Below the pieces are notes generated by a model, which did not search any database, was not told the DNA's origin, and saw only the letters and a list, made by a program, of their open reading frames with translations. The position numbers and the translations under genes are program-made. Source: 66-474 sp035695065 (GTDB lineage: Bacteria > Pseudomonadota > Gammaproteobacteria > Xanthomonadales > Rhodanobacteraceae). From it: 64,000 bases of DNA. Location of the stretch: positions 5,036 through 69,035 of the forward strand of contig DASSEW010000067.1 of NCBI GenBank assembly GCA_035695065.1. The letters are read 5' to 3'. Every line of letters begins with the position of its first letter. Within the stretch, counting starts at the first letter, position 1. Positions 49,031-58,072 of the stretch are shown in pieces.

Positions 49031-51391
49031 CTAGCCGTTCGGCGCCGGGTGTGCGTCGTCGATCACCCGCATCACCCGGAAGCCGACGCTGGTGTAGCCG
49101 ATGTTGCTGTCGGCGGTGCCGCGGCGGCCGAGCGCGGTCTCGTGGCTGCCGTCGCGCCAAGACAGTCCGCGGAAGATGCGGTTGCCGGCCGAACCCCCGC
49201 TCAGCCACTGGCTGACGTTGCCGTACATGCCGTAGGCGCCGACGCCGCTCGCGGCGTAGCGCCCGACCGGCGAAGTCTGCGCGGCGCCGTCGCTGCAGGG
49301 CCAGCGATCGTTGTCGAATTTGGTCTGGCGGCTGCTGTCGTCCACGTTGCCGCGCGCGCAGGCGCTGCCGTTGCCGCCGCCACGCGCGGCGCGCAGCCAT
49401 TCGCCGTCGGTGGGCAGGCGATACGGTTGCCCCGTGCGGCGCGACAACCACGCGGCATAGGCGGCGGCGTCGTTCCAGCTGACGCACACGACCGGGTGAT
49501 CGCCGCCCTGCGCGAATCCCGGATCGTTCCACTTGAATCCGCGCAGGCGCGAGAACGGGTGGTAAGGCTCCGCGCAGGAGGATGCCGCGCGGTGCGTGTC
49601 GCGCACGAACTGCGCGTACTCGGCGCGGGTGACATCGGTGCGACCGATCGCGAACGCGTCGGCCTTGCCGTCGGCGGGAACGTAGACGAGGCTCGGACCG
49701 CCTTCGTCGCGCAAGGGCGAGCCCGCGTGCAGCGCAGGCGGAGCCGGCGGCGCGGTATCCAGCTGCTTGAGGTTGAATCCATCGGGGTAGATCGCGGGCA
49801 AGCTCTCGGCCAGCGGCCGCAGCGCGGCGACCCGCTTTTCATCGTGCGATTGCGCGGCATCCGCGAGGCTGGTGCCCAGCGACTGCGCGAGTTGCCGGCG
49901 CGCCGCGCGCCAGGATTTCTGCGAGGCGGGATCCGCCGACGGCGCCAGCGCGTCGAGCTTGCCCACCAGCGTTTTCACCTGGTCGGTGTCGCTGCGGCGC
50001 CACGCCTTGAGGGTGTCCTGCTGCAAGACCGCGACGATCTTGCCGATGCCCGCGTGCGCCGCCGGGTTTTCCGGTTCCACCGTCAGCACGTCGAGGTAGC
50101 GCATCGCAGCGCTGTTCTTCCTCGGCTCGGTCAGGTGCCCGCGCACGAACAGCGCATCGGCTTGCGCCAGCAGCACGGTGACGCGCGCGGTCTGCGCGGC
50201 GTCCACGCTGCTGGCTTCCACCGGCAACGCGATTTGCGGACGCGTGGCATCGACCTTGATCATCGCTGCGGGAATCGCCGCCGGTGTTGCGGTTGCAGAG
50301 TCGCCTGTCACCGCAGCCTGCCGTGCCGCAGGCGCGGCCTGGCTCGCAGCATGTTTCGAATGCGAGCGCCAGCTCCATGCCGCCGCGCTGACCGCGATGA
50401 AGCCGAGCAACACCAGCAGCGGCGGGCCGTAGCGGCGCAACGTCTGCGGCGGCGGCAACTGGATGCACGGCAGTGCCAGGCGGGGCAGAGTGAAGCGCGG
50501 CAACGTGAAGCGGGGCAGCGAGAGGCGCGGCATCCGCAGCTTCGGCCGCTGCGGCTTCGGCGCCACCACCGGCCGCGGCGAAGTACGGCGGCCGTCCACC
50601 GCGTCCAGCGCGGCGATCATTTCCTCGGCGTTCTGGAACCGCGCATCCGGCGACTTGGCGAGCGCCTTGTCCACCAGCGGCTGCCACGCACGCTTCAGCG
50701 GAGGCAGGCGCGGCACCGGCTGTTCGATGTGCGCGATCGCGGTGGACAACGCGTCGGCGCCGCGGAAGGGCAGGTCGCCTGTCAGCAGTTCGTAGCAGAC
50801 CACGCCGAGGCTGTAGAGATCCGAGCGCCCGTCGATGTCCTGGCCGCGCGCCTGTTCCGGGCTCATGTAGCCGGACGAACCCATCGTCGCGCCTTCGCGC
50901 GTCACGCGCAGGCTGTCGCTGGCGCGGGCGATGCCGAAATCGGTCAGCAGTGCGCGACGATGCTGGTCGAACAGCACGTTCTCCGGCTTGACGTCGCGAT
51001 GGACGATGCCGTGCTTGTGCGCGTGGCCGAGCGCGCCGGCCAGCGCACGGATGACCGCGGCGATGCGCGACGGCGAATCGCGCAAGTCGACCTTGGAAAG
51101 ATCGCCGTTGGGCAGGTACGGCATCGTGTAGTACAACTGCCCGTCGGAGGTGCGGCCGACCTCGTAGATCGCGACGATGTGCGGATGCTGCAGGCGCGCG
51201 ATCGTGCGCGCTTCCTGCTCGAAACGGGTGATGGTCTCGTCGGTGGCCGCCTGCAGGATCTTGACCGCGACCGGCCGGCCCAGCGAGGACTGGATCGCCA
51301 GATACACGGTCGCCATGCCGCCACGCCCGAGCGGACGCACCAGCCGATGGCCGGGTACTTCGAATTCGACGACGGGCGCTGACAAACCCAT
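49031..51391 (-). CDS. Ser/Thr protein kinase fused to a formylglycine-generating-enzyme-like domain
   Basis: A 786-aa membrane protein. The N-terminal Hanks-type kinase is complete: GRGGMATVYLA, VAVKIL, IVHRDVKPENVLFD, LTDFGIA, MSPEQARG. A juxtamembrane stretch (~residues 290-330) consists of short RxxLPRFTLPRF-like repeats, then one transmembrane helix (GPPLLVLLGFIAVSAAAW). The periplasmic part has a ~150-residue helical stretch and a C-terminal SUMF1/FGE-like domain (IGRTDVTRAEYAQFV, PVVCVSWNDAAAYAAWLS, YRLPTDGEWLRAARG, SVGFRVMR). It resembles Pkn1-type fusions. Whether the FGE part is catalytic cannot be told; it may be a sensor. Confidence 0.93.
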   Translation of the reverse strand: MGLSAPVVEFEVPGHRLVRPLGRGGMATVYLAIQSSLGRPVAVKILQAATDETITRFEQEARTIARLQHPHIVAIYEVGRTSDGQLYYTMPYLPNGDLSKVDLRDSPSRIAAVIRALAGALGHAHKHGIVHRDVKPENVLFDQHRRALLTDFGIARASDSLRVTREGATMGSSGYMSPEQARGQDIDGRSDLYSLGVVCYELLTGDLPFRGADALSTAIAHIEQPVPRLPPLKRAWQPLVDKALAKSPDARFQNAEEMIAALDAVDGRRTSPRPVVAPKPQRPKLRMPRLSLPRFTLPRFTLPRLALPCIQLPPPQTLRRYGPPLLVLLGFIAVSAAAWSWRSHSKHAASQAAPAARQAAVTGDSATATPAAIPAAMIKVDATRPQIALPVEASSVDAAQTARVTVLLAQADALFVRGHLTEPRKNSAAMRYLDVLTVEPENPAAHAGIGKIVAVLQQDTLKAWRRSDTDQVKTLVGKLDALAPSADPASQKSWRAARRQLAQSLGTSLADAAQSHDEKRVAALRPLAESLPAIYPDGFNLKQLDTAPPAPPALHAGSPLRDEGGPSLVYVPADGKADAFAIGRTDVTRAEYAQFVRDTHRAASSCAEPYHPFSRLRGFKWNDPGFAQGGDHPVVCVSWNDAAAYAAWLSRRTGQPYRLPTDGEWLRAARGGGNGSACARGNVDDSSRQTKFDNDRWPCSDGAAQTSPVGRYAASGVGAYGMYGNVSQWLSGGSAGNRIFRGLSWRDGSHETALGRRGTADSNIGYTSVGFRVMRVIDDAHPAPNG

Positions 51392-51495
51392 GGCGCGGGA
51401 CAACCCCCTTGGGCGAGTACCGATTCTAGGGCACCGCACGGTCCGGCGGCGAGCCTACCCCTTTCCTGCTTCGGCCGGACGTGCGGGGCGTCGCT

Positions 51496-51867
51496 TTATG
51501 AATCATCCGCTTGCCGGCCGGTTTCCAGGTGAAAACGATGCAACAGACGATGTGCAAACGGCGCGAATAGCAGGCCAGCCACAAAGATCACGACAAGTCC
51601 GCTGTACAGGGCATAAATCCCGGCGAACACCTTGCCCCCGCTGGTGTGCAGGGCATCCACGGGCCCCATCCCGCCCAGGATCATGGCCGCGTTGAGGAAG
51701 GCGTCCAGCCAGTCCATGCCCTCGGCGATCCGGTAGCCCAGCATCCCGGCCAGCAGCGAAGCCAGGATGACGCCGAGGCCCAGGGCCAGCGATTTGGCCA
51801 CCCGTCGCAGCAGGAAAATCCGCCAGGGCAGCAGCGCCTCGTGCTTGTGTTCGTAGCGGAACAGCAT
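51496..51867 (-). CDS. Small two-helix membrane protein of unknown function
   Basis: A 123-aa protein: an amphipathic N-terminus (MLFRYEHKHEALLPWRIFL), a first helix (LALGLGVILASLLAGMLGY), a short loop with AAMILGGMGPVDALHTSGGK, a second helix (YALYSGLVVIFVAGLLF) and a His-rich tail. The helix-loop-helix with a Gly-Met-Gly-Pro loop is vaguely reminiscent of small ion channels, but there is no selectivity-filter motif. GGGAGC lies seven bases before the ATG. Confidence 0.7.
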   Translation of the reverse strand: MLFRYEHKHEALLPWRIFLLRRVAKSLALGLGVILASLLAGMLGYRIAEGMDWLDAFLNAAMILGGMGPVDALHTSGGKVFAGIYALYSGLVVIFVAGLLFAPFAHRLLHRFHLETGRQADDS

Positions 51868-51924
51868 GCGGACGCTCCCGGCCGGACGGCTGGGCGGATT
51901 ATGCCGCGGCGCGCGCGCGGGGTT

Positions 51925-51965
51925 GTAGGGCGGGTCTTGACCCGCCACGCGCATGGCGGGTCAGA
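51925..51965. repeat. GTAG-tipped REP element
   Basis: GTAGGGCGGGTCTTGACCCGCC followed by GGCGGGTCAGA. The TGA stop of the thioredoxin-like gene is inside the right arm (read on the minus strand). Confidence 0.85.
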
Positions 51966-52875
51966 ACAGCAGCGACGACATCTTCCGTCGCGTGGCGGCC
52001 ACCAGCGCTTCATCATCGACGATGCGGAAGGCGTCCAGCAGGCGCTTGCGTGCAAGCCCTTCGTTCCAGTTGCGGTCGCCCTGCAGGATCGCGAGGAACT
52101 GCTCCATCGCGTCGGCCGGATCGCCGCCCAGCAGCAGGCGTACGCCCAGTGCGTCACGCGCGGCGAAATCCTTCGGGTTGCTTTCGATGCGCGCCATCAG
52201 TTCGCCGGAAGCGCTCGTGCCGGCGAGGGCCTGCGCGAGATCCACGTACGCGCGCAATGCCTTCGCGCGGTCGTCGTGTTCCAGTTGCGCGGGCAACGAT
52301 TCGAGCGCGCCCTTCGCCGCATTGATGTCGCCCGCGCGCGCCTGCGCCAACGCGAGTTCCAGTTTCAGTTCGGGCTTGTCCGGCCCCGCCTCCACCGCTT
52401 CGCGCAAACGGGCGATCGCAGCGTGCGGGGTTTCGCGGGGCGCGTGCGGGCTTTCTTCCGTGATGTTTTGCGTGGCCGGGGTTTCGATCTTCTTCGCCGG
52501 CTGGATGTTGTGGCGCGACAGGAATTCGCGCACCTGCGATTCGGGCAGCGCGCCGGCGAAGCCGTCCAGGATCTGGCCGTCGCGGATCAGCACCACGGTC
52601 GGGATGCTGCGCACGCCGAACATTTCCGCCAGCTGCTGCTCCTTGTCGCAGTCGATCTTGGCGAGCTTGAATGCGCCGCCGTATTCGCCGGCGAGCTTTT
52701 CCAGGATCGGCCCGAGCGTCTTGCATGGCCCGCACCACGTCGCCCAGAAATCCACCAGCACCGGCGTGGTCAGCGAGCCTTGCAGCACTTCGCTTTCGAA
52801 GTTGGCCTGGCCGGCTTCGAAGACGTGGGCGGATTTCGCGGAATCGGGTTTGGTGGACTGCGGCGAGGCGTTCAT
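51961..52875 (-). CDS. Thioredoxin-TPR protein (CnoX/YbbN-like)
   Basis: A 304-aa protein. An N-terminal thioredoxin domain (VLVDFWATWCGPCKTLGPILEKL, active site WCGPC at ~residues 47-51) is fused to a C-terminal TPR-like region (PELKLELALAQARAGDINAAKGALESLP). This is the CnoX/YbbN architecture, a redox-linked holdase in E. coli, where the active-site motif is SxxC; the intact CGPC here suggests retained redox activity as in the Caulobacter-type protein. A Pro/Glu-rich linker separates the domains. Confidence 0.9.
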   Translation of the reverse strand: MNASPQSTKPDSAKSAHVFEAGQANFESEVLQGSLTTPVLVDFWATWCGPCKTLGPILEKLAGEYGGAFKLAKIDCDKEQQLAEMFGVRSIPTVVLIRDGQILDGFAGALPESQVREFLSRHNIQPAKKIETPATQNITEESPHAPRETPHAAIARLREAVEAGPDKPELKLELALAQARAGDINAAKGALESLPAQLEHDDRAKALRAYVDLAQALAGTSASGELMARIESNPKDFAARDALGVRLLLGGDPADAMEQFLAILQGDRNWNEGLARKRLLDAFRIVDDEALVAATRRKMSSLLF

Positions 52876-52936
52876 GCGCGGATCAATCGTCCAGATGATC
52901 CGCACATGATTGGGGCTCGCCGCGCGCGAAGCAAGC

Positions 52937-54280
52937 TCAAGGCGCCATCACCACCGGCTTGCCGTCTTTCTTGTAGACCGCGCCGGCTTTCATCACGAAG
53001 TCCACGTTCTTCATCAGGGAAATATCGTCCAGAGGATTGCCGGGCACGGCGACGAGGTCGGCGTACTTGCCCGGCGTGACGCTGCCCAGGTCCTTGTCGT
53101 GCTTCAGCAGTTCGGCCGCGTGCATGGTCGCAGCCTGGATGGTGAACATCGGCGGCATGCCGGCCTGCACCATGTAAACGAATTCCTGCGCGTTGTCGCC
53201 GTGGGGATACACGCCGGCGTCGGTGCCGAAGGCGATCTTTACCCCGGCCCTGTAGGCCTTGCCGGCGGTGGCCATGATCACGGGGCCGACTTCCTCGGCC
53301 TTGCGCGCAACCTGCGGCGGATACCAGCCTTCCTTCGCCTTCTGCATCACGAACTGGCCGGCGATGATGGTCGGCACGTACCAGGTGCCGTGCGCCTTCA
53401 TCAGCTTCATGTCCTCGTCGTTCATGAAGGTGCCATGCTCGATGGAATCCACGCCACCGAGTACCGCGCGACGGATCGCCTCGGCGCCGTGCGCGTGTGC
53501 GGCCACCGTGAAGCCGTAGTCGTGCGCGGCGGCGACCACGGCCTTGATCTCGTCCAGCGTCATCTGCGGATTTTCGGAACTGGCGCTTTCATCCAGCACG
53601 CCGCCCGAAGGCATGATCTTGATGAGGTCCGCGCCATCCTTGTAATGCTGGCGCACGGCCTTCCACGCGTCTTCCGGCGAATCGATGATGCCGTCCTTCG
53701 GACCCGGATCGCCCTGGATGTCCCAGCGATAGCCGTCGGTCGGATCGGCGTGGCCGCCCGTGGTGCCGATGAACTTGCCGGCGCTGAAGATGCGCGGCCC
53801 CGGCACGATGCCCGCGTTCACCGCGTTGCGCAGCGCGATGGACGAGTTGTCGCTTTCGCCGAGATTGCGGACCGTGGTGAAACCGGCCAGCAGCGTGCGC
53901 CTCGCATACACCGTGCTGCGGATCGCGTAGTCGGCGGGATTCAACCGGAACTTCTCGCTGTAGCTGTTCTTGCTGAACTGGTCGGTGAGGTGCACGTGGT
54001 CGTCTATCAGTCCCGGCATGCAGGTGTCGTTGGCGGGCAGGTCGATCACCGTCGCGCCCGGGCGATCGGCGTTGCCGGCGACCACTTCGCCAATGCGATC
54101 GCCGTTGATCACCACCGTGGTCGCGCCGAGCATCCGGCCGTTGATCGTGTCGATCAGGCGCGGGCAATGCACCACGGTGACGGCCGGTGCCGCGGCCGTA
54201 TCGGCCTGCGGCGCTTCGGCAGCCTGTGCGGCGCCCATGCACAGCGCAGCGGCGACGGCGACAACGAGTGTCCTGGTCAT
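52937..54280 (-). CDS. Secreted metal-dependent amidohydrolase (prolidase-like)
   Basis: A 447-aa protein with a signal peptide (TLVVAVAAALCMGAAQAAE). It has the amidohydrolase-superfamily metal motifs: PGLIDDHVHLTD, LIKIMPSGG (bridging Lys position), VAAHAHGAEAIRRAV, DSIEHGTF and IAFGTDAGVYPHGDNAQEF. This set matches imidazolonepropionase-like/Xaa-Pro dipeptidase-type amidohydrolases. It probably cleaves dipeptides or related amides in the periplasm. It is divergent from leuS. Confidence 0.92.
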   Translation of the reverse strand: MTRTLVVAVAAALCMGAAQAAEAPQADTAAAPAVTVVHCPRLIDTINGRMLGATTVVINGDRIGEVVAGNADRPGATVIDLPANDTCMPGLIDDHVHLTDQFSKNSYSEKFRLNPADYAIRSTVYARRTLLAGFTTVRNLGESDNSSIALRNAVNAGIVPGPRIFSAGKFIGTTGGHADPTDGYRWDIQGDPGPKDGIIDSPEDAWKAVRQHYKDGADLIKIMPSGGVLDESASSENPQMTLDEIKAVVAAAHDYGFTVAAHAHGAEAIRRAVLGGVDSIEHGTFMNDEDMKLMKAHGTWYVPTIIAGQFVMQKAKEGWYPPQVARKAEEVGPVIMATAGKAYRAGVKIAFGTDAGVYPHGDNAQEFVYMVQAGMPPMFTIQAATMHAAELLKHDKDLGSVTPGKYADLVAVPGNPLDDISLMKNVDFVMKAGAVYKKDGKPVVMAP

Positions 54281-54368
54281 GTCGGTTCCCCATGGCAACG
54301 AACCCGCATCATAGCGAGCGGGGGTGGTCGTGAGCGTGCCGGATGGCATGGGCCTGGCGCCGGAATCC

Positions 54369-54427
54369 GTTCGCCCTGAGGTATCGAAGGGCGAACACTG
54401 TTCGTGGTTCGATACCTCACCACGAAC
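54369..54427. repeat. Compound palindrome in the leuS upstream region
   Basis: GTTCGCCCTGAGGTATCGAA-GGGCGAAC and GTTCGTGGTTCGATACC-TCACCACGAAC: two hairpins that also share the complementary inner strings GGTATCGAA and TTCGATACC. It resembles the dispersed GCCCTGAG...TCGAAGGGC repeats of many proteobacteria. Confidence 0.7.
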
Positions 54428-54517
54428 GGGGCTCCAGACTTGGCGGCCATGTTGCACTGCGGTAGGCTGGCCGTTCGCGTGCCGCACGGGCGGTGCGCGC
54501 CATGCCACGGACAGACC

Positions 54518-57229
54518 ATGCAGGAACACTACGAGCCGCGCGCGATCGAAGCCGACGCGCAAAAGTTCTGGGCCGACACGCGCGCCTTCGAGGTGAAGGA
54601 AGATCCCGCGCGCGAGAAATTCTATTGCCTGTCCATGCTGCCCTATCCGAGCGGCGCGTTGCACATGGGCCACGTGCGCAACTACACCATCGGCGACGTG
54701 ATCTCGCGCTTCCAGCGCATGCAGGGCAGCAACGTGCTGCAGCCGATGGGCTGGGACGCGTTCGGGCTGCCGGCGGAAAACGCGGCGATCGCGCGCGGCG
54801 TACCGCCGGCGAAGTGGACCTATCAGAACATCGAACACATGCGCGCGCAGTTGAAGGCGATGGGCTTCGCCATCGACTGGTCGCGCGAGTTCGCCACCTG
54901 CCGGCCGGAGTACTACTTGCACGAGCAGCGCATGTTCGTGCGGCTGTTCAAGCAGGGCATGGTGTACCAGAAGAACAGCGTGGTGAACTGGGATCCGGTG
55001 GACCAGACCGTGCTCGCCAACGAGCAGGTGGTGGACGGGCGCGGCTGGCGTTCGGGCGCGGTGGTGGAGAAGCGCGAGATCCCGCAATGGTTCCTGAAGA
55101 TCACCGCCTACGCGCAGGAACTGCTGGACGGACTGGATAAGCTGCCGGGCTGGCCGGATGCGGTCAAGACCATGCAGCGCAACTGGATCGGTCGCTCGGA
55201 AGGTCTGGAAATCCATTTCGACGTGGAAGGCGCGGGCGAACCGCTGTCGGTGTTCACCACGCGCCCCGACACACTGATGGGCGCGACCTTCCTGGCGGTC
55301 GCGGCCGAGCATCCGCTGGCGGCGCGTGCCGCGCAGGGCAATCCGGAGATCGCGCGTTTCATCGACGAATGCCGCCATGGCGGCGTTTCCGAGGCGGAAC
55401 TGGAGACGCAGGAAAAGCGCGGGATGGATACGGGCCTGGTCGCGATTCACCCGATCAGCGGCGAAAAGCTGCCCATCTGGATCGCCAATTTCGTGCTGAT
55501 GGGTTACGGCACCGGCGCGCTGATGGCGGTGCCCGCGCACGACGAGCGCGACTGGGAGTTCGCGACCAAATACGGCTTGCCGAAGAAGATCGTGATCGTG
55601 GATGCGGACACCGCCTCAGCCCTGCGCGTACTCGGCGAGCGCGAGGCGCTGGCCTTCGATCCGATGTCGGTGGCGCTCGGCCAGGCGCCGTTCGAGAACG
55701 TCAGCGACCGCGAGGCGCTGGAATCCAGGCTGCGCGAGTTCGCCAATCGCATCGAGAACGAAAGAGCCTTCACCGAGCACGGCATGCTGGTGAACTCCGG
55801 CGATTACTCGGGACTCGGTTTCGACGACGCGCTGGATGCATTCGCGCGCAAGCTGGAATCGGAAAACCGCGGCAGGCGCAGCGTGCAATGGCGACTGCGC
55901 GACTGGGGCGTCTCGCGCCAGCGCTACTGGGGCTGCCCGATCCCGATCATCCACTGCGCGAAATGCGGCGTGGTGCCGGTGCCGGAAGACCAGTTGCCGG
56001 TCGTGTTGCCGGAAGACGTGCAGTTCATGGGCGTGCAGTCGCCGATCAAGGCCGATCCGGAATGGCGCAAGACGACCTGTCCGCAATGCAACGGGCCGGC
56101 CGAGCGCGAGACCGACACCTTCGATACCTTCATGGAGTCGAGCTGGTACTACGCGCGGTACACCTCGCCGGGCGCGCCAACCCAGGTCGATGAGCGCGCC
56201 AATTACTGGCTGCCGGTGAACCAGTACATCGGCGGCATCGAGCACGCGATCCTGCACCTGCTGTACTTCCGCTTCTACCACAAGCTGATGCGCGATGCGG
56301 GCATGGTGCAGTCGGATGAGCCCGCGACGAATCTTCTTTGCCAGGGCATGGTCGTCGCGGAAACGTTCTATCGCGAAGCGAACGGCCATCGCGAATGGAT
56401 CAATCCGGCGGACGTGGAGATCCAGCGCAACGAGCGTGGCCACGTGGCCGGCGCGACATTGAAGGCAGACGGCCAGCCGGTGCACATCGGTCCGACCGAG
56501 AAGATGTCGAAGTCGAAGAACAACGGCGTCGATCCGCAGACGATGATCGACAAGTTCGGTGCGGACACCGTTCGGCTGTTCTCGATGTTCGCGGCACCGC
56601 CGGAGCAGTCACTGGAATGGAACGAGGCCGGCGTCGAGGGCATGGCGCGTTTCCTGCGCAGGTTCTGGCGGGAAGTCGTGACGCACGCTGCGCAGCCGGA
56701 TCATCCGGAAGTGGATCCGGCCGCATTGAACGCCGCGCAGAAAACCCTGCGCCGGCAGGTGCACGAAACGATCGCCAAGGTCGGCGACGACATCGGCCGC
56801 CGGCACGCGTTCAACACCGCGATCGCCGCGCTCATGGAATTGCTCAATCACGTCTCGAAATTCGACGACATGAGCGAGCAGGGCCGTGCGGTACGCCACG
56901 AAGCGCTGGAAAGCATGGTGCTGTTGCTGAATCCGTTCACGCCGCATGCGAGCCATGCGTTGTGGCAGGCGCTGGGCCATCGCGAAACGCTGGTCGAGGA
57001 CGTGCGCTTCCCGGAGGCCGATGCCGATGCGCTGGTGCGCGACAGCGTGACGATGGCGGTGCAGGTCAATGGCAAGCTGCGCGGCACGATCGAGTTGCCG
57101 GCCTCGGCTTCGCGCGACGAAGCGGAAAGCGTGGCGCTGGCGGAACCGGGCGTGGCGAAGTTCCTCGCGGGGCAAACGCCGCGCAAGGTGATCGTGGTGC
57201 CGGGGAAGATCGTCAATATTGTGGTGTGA
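54518..57229 (+). CDS. leuS: Leucyl-tRNA synthetase
   Basis: A 903-aa class I aminoacyl-tRNA synthetase. It has the HIGH-type motif in PYPSGALHMGHVRNYTIGD, GWDAFGLPAENAA, the CP1 editing domain (TTRPDTLMGATFLAV, MAVPAHDERDWEFA), the zinc-site region (CAKCGVVPV, CPQCNGP), the KMSKS loop (TEKMSKSKNNGVDP) and the C-terminal anticodon-binding and LeuRS-specific domains ending VIVVPGKIVNIVV. It is slightly longer than the E. coli protein. It heads the leuS-lptE-holA-nadD-rsfS-rlmH block. Confidence 0.97.
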   Translation: MQEHYEPRAIEADAQKFWADTRAFEVKEDPAREKFYCLSMLPYPSGALHMGHVRNYTIGDVISRFQRMQGSNVLQPMGWDAFGLPAENAAIARGVPPAKWTYQNIEHMRAQLKAMGFAIDWSREFATCRPEYYLHEQRMFVRLFKQGMVYQKNSVVNWDPVDQTVLANEQVVDGRGWRSGAVVEKREIPQWFLKITAYAQELLDGLDKLPGWPDAVKTMQRNWIGRSEGLEIHFDVEGAGEPLSVFTTRPDTLMGATFLAVAAEHPLAARAAQGNPEIARFIDECRHGGVSEAELETQEKRGMDTGLVAIHPISGEKLPIWIANFVLMGYGTGALMAVPAHDERDWEFATKYGLPKKIVIVDADTASALRVLGEREALAFDPMSVALGQAPFENVSDREALESRLREFANRIENERAFTEHGMLVNSGDYSGLGFDDALDAFARKLESENRGRRSVQWRLRDWGVSRQRYWGCPIPIIHCAKCGVVPVPEDQLPVVLPEDVQFMGVQSPIKADPEWRKTTCPQCNGPAERETDTFDTFMESSWYYARYTSPGAPTQVDERANYWLPVNQYIGGIEHAILHLLYFRFYHKLMRDAGMVQSDEPATNLLCQGMVVAETFYREANGHREWINPADVEIQRNERGHVAGATLKADGQPVHIGPTEKMSKSKNNGVDPQTMIDKFGADTVRLFSMFAAPPEQSLEWNEAGVEGMARFLRRFWREVVTHAAQPDHPEVDPAALNAAQKTLRRQVHETIAKVGDDIGRRHAFNTAIAALMELLNHVSKFDDMSEQGRAVRHEALESMVLLLNPFTPHASHALWQALGHRETLVEDVRFPEADADALVRDSVTMAVQVNGKLRGTIELPASASRDEAESVALAEPGVAKFLAGQTPRKVIVVPGKIVNIVV

Positions 57230-57240
57230 CAGACGAGGGC

Positions 57241-57331
57241 GTCATTCCGGCGCAGGCCGGACAAATTCGTCAGGAACGAATTTGAACGACCGAAGGTCGG
57301 CCCGAAGGGCAAAGTCCATGGATGGACTTTG
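57241..57331. repeat. Cluster of hairpins between leuS and lptE
   Basis: Four hairpins in a row: CAAATTCGT-CAGGA-ACGAATTTG (9-bp stem, 57262-57284), CGACC-GAA-GGTCG (57287-57299), GCCC-GAA-GGGC (57300-57310) and CAAAGTCC-ATGGAT-GGACTTTG (57310-57331). They are preceded by a TCCGGCGCAGGCCGGA palindrome. The CAGGA and ATGGA loops match hairpins near yggX/mutY and rlmH. Confidence 0.8.
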
Positions 57332-57441
57332 TAATCCAGTTACGACAGGCATGTTCGTGCCGCATCGCCACTGGGCCCCCGGCCTACGCCGGGGCGACGA
57401 ACTCGGTATGCTTCTCTGATCCGCAAAGTACGGAGCTGCAC

Positions 57442-58059
57442 ATGGCAAGCTTCAGGCGTCTGCTGAAAATGATGACATGCGGCGCGGGTGTGGTGCTTCT
57501 CTCCGCCTGCGGCTTCCACCTGCGCCAGAGCGCCGCGCTGCCTGTGCCGATGCAGCAGCAGGTTTATTTGAACGTCACCGGTGGCGGCGAATTGCCGCGC
57601 GAGCTGGCGCGCGCGCTCAACGTGCGCGAGGTGCAGGTGGTGGATCAGGCCGCGCCGGGCGTGGCCGAACTGGACGTCGCGGCCCAATTCCGCACCGACG
57701 TGCTGACTTCGACCGGCTTCGCGCGCGTCGGCGAATACGCGGTGCGCTATCACGTCGATCTGTCGCTGAAGGACGGCAGCGGCACGGTGGTGCTGCCGCA
57801 GCAGGGCATCGACCTCTCGCACGAATTCACCTTCGATCCATTCCAGGCGATCGGCACGGCCGCGCAAACCGAAGTCATCGAACGCGACCTCACCCGCGAG
57901 ATGACCGACGCGATCATGCGCCGGCTGGAAGCCGCCGGCCGCAAGGGCACGCTGATACCGCCTGGGAACGAAAACGAATCCACTTCCATCCCTGCCGGCG
58001 CGTCCTCCCTGCCTGCGCCGGCCTCGACCTCGCTGCCCGCGAGCGCGTCTTCGGGTTGA
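57442..58059 (+). CDS. lptE: LPS-assembly lipoprotein LptE
   Basis: A 205-aa outer-membrane lipoprotein (lipobox LLSACG, Cys ~22) that plugs LptD and helps insert lipopolysaccharide. FHLRQSAALPVPM after the Cys and the LTREMTDAIMRRL segment are typical. The C-terminus (~residues 175-205) is a low-complexity Ser/Ala/Pro tail (PAGASSLPAPASTS). Its position between leuS and holA is the standard gammaproteobacterial order. Confidence 0.94.
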   Translation: MASFRRLLKMMTCGAGVVLLSACGFHLRQSAALPVPMQQQVYLNVTGGGELPRELARALNVREVQVVDQAAPGVAELDVAAQFRTDVLTSTGFARVGEYAVRYHVDLSLKDGSGTVVLPQQGIDLSHEFTFDPFQAIGTAAQTEVIERDLTREMTDAIMRRLEAAGRKGTLIPPGNENESTSIPAGASSLPAPASTSLPASASSG

Positions 58060-58072
58060 GGTCGGAGGCCGG

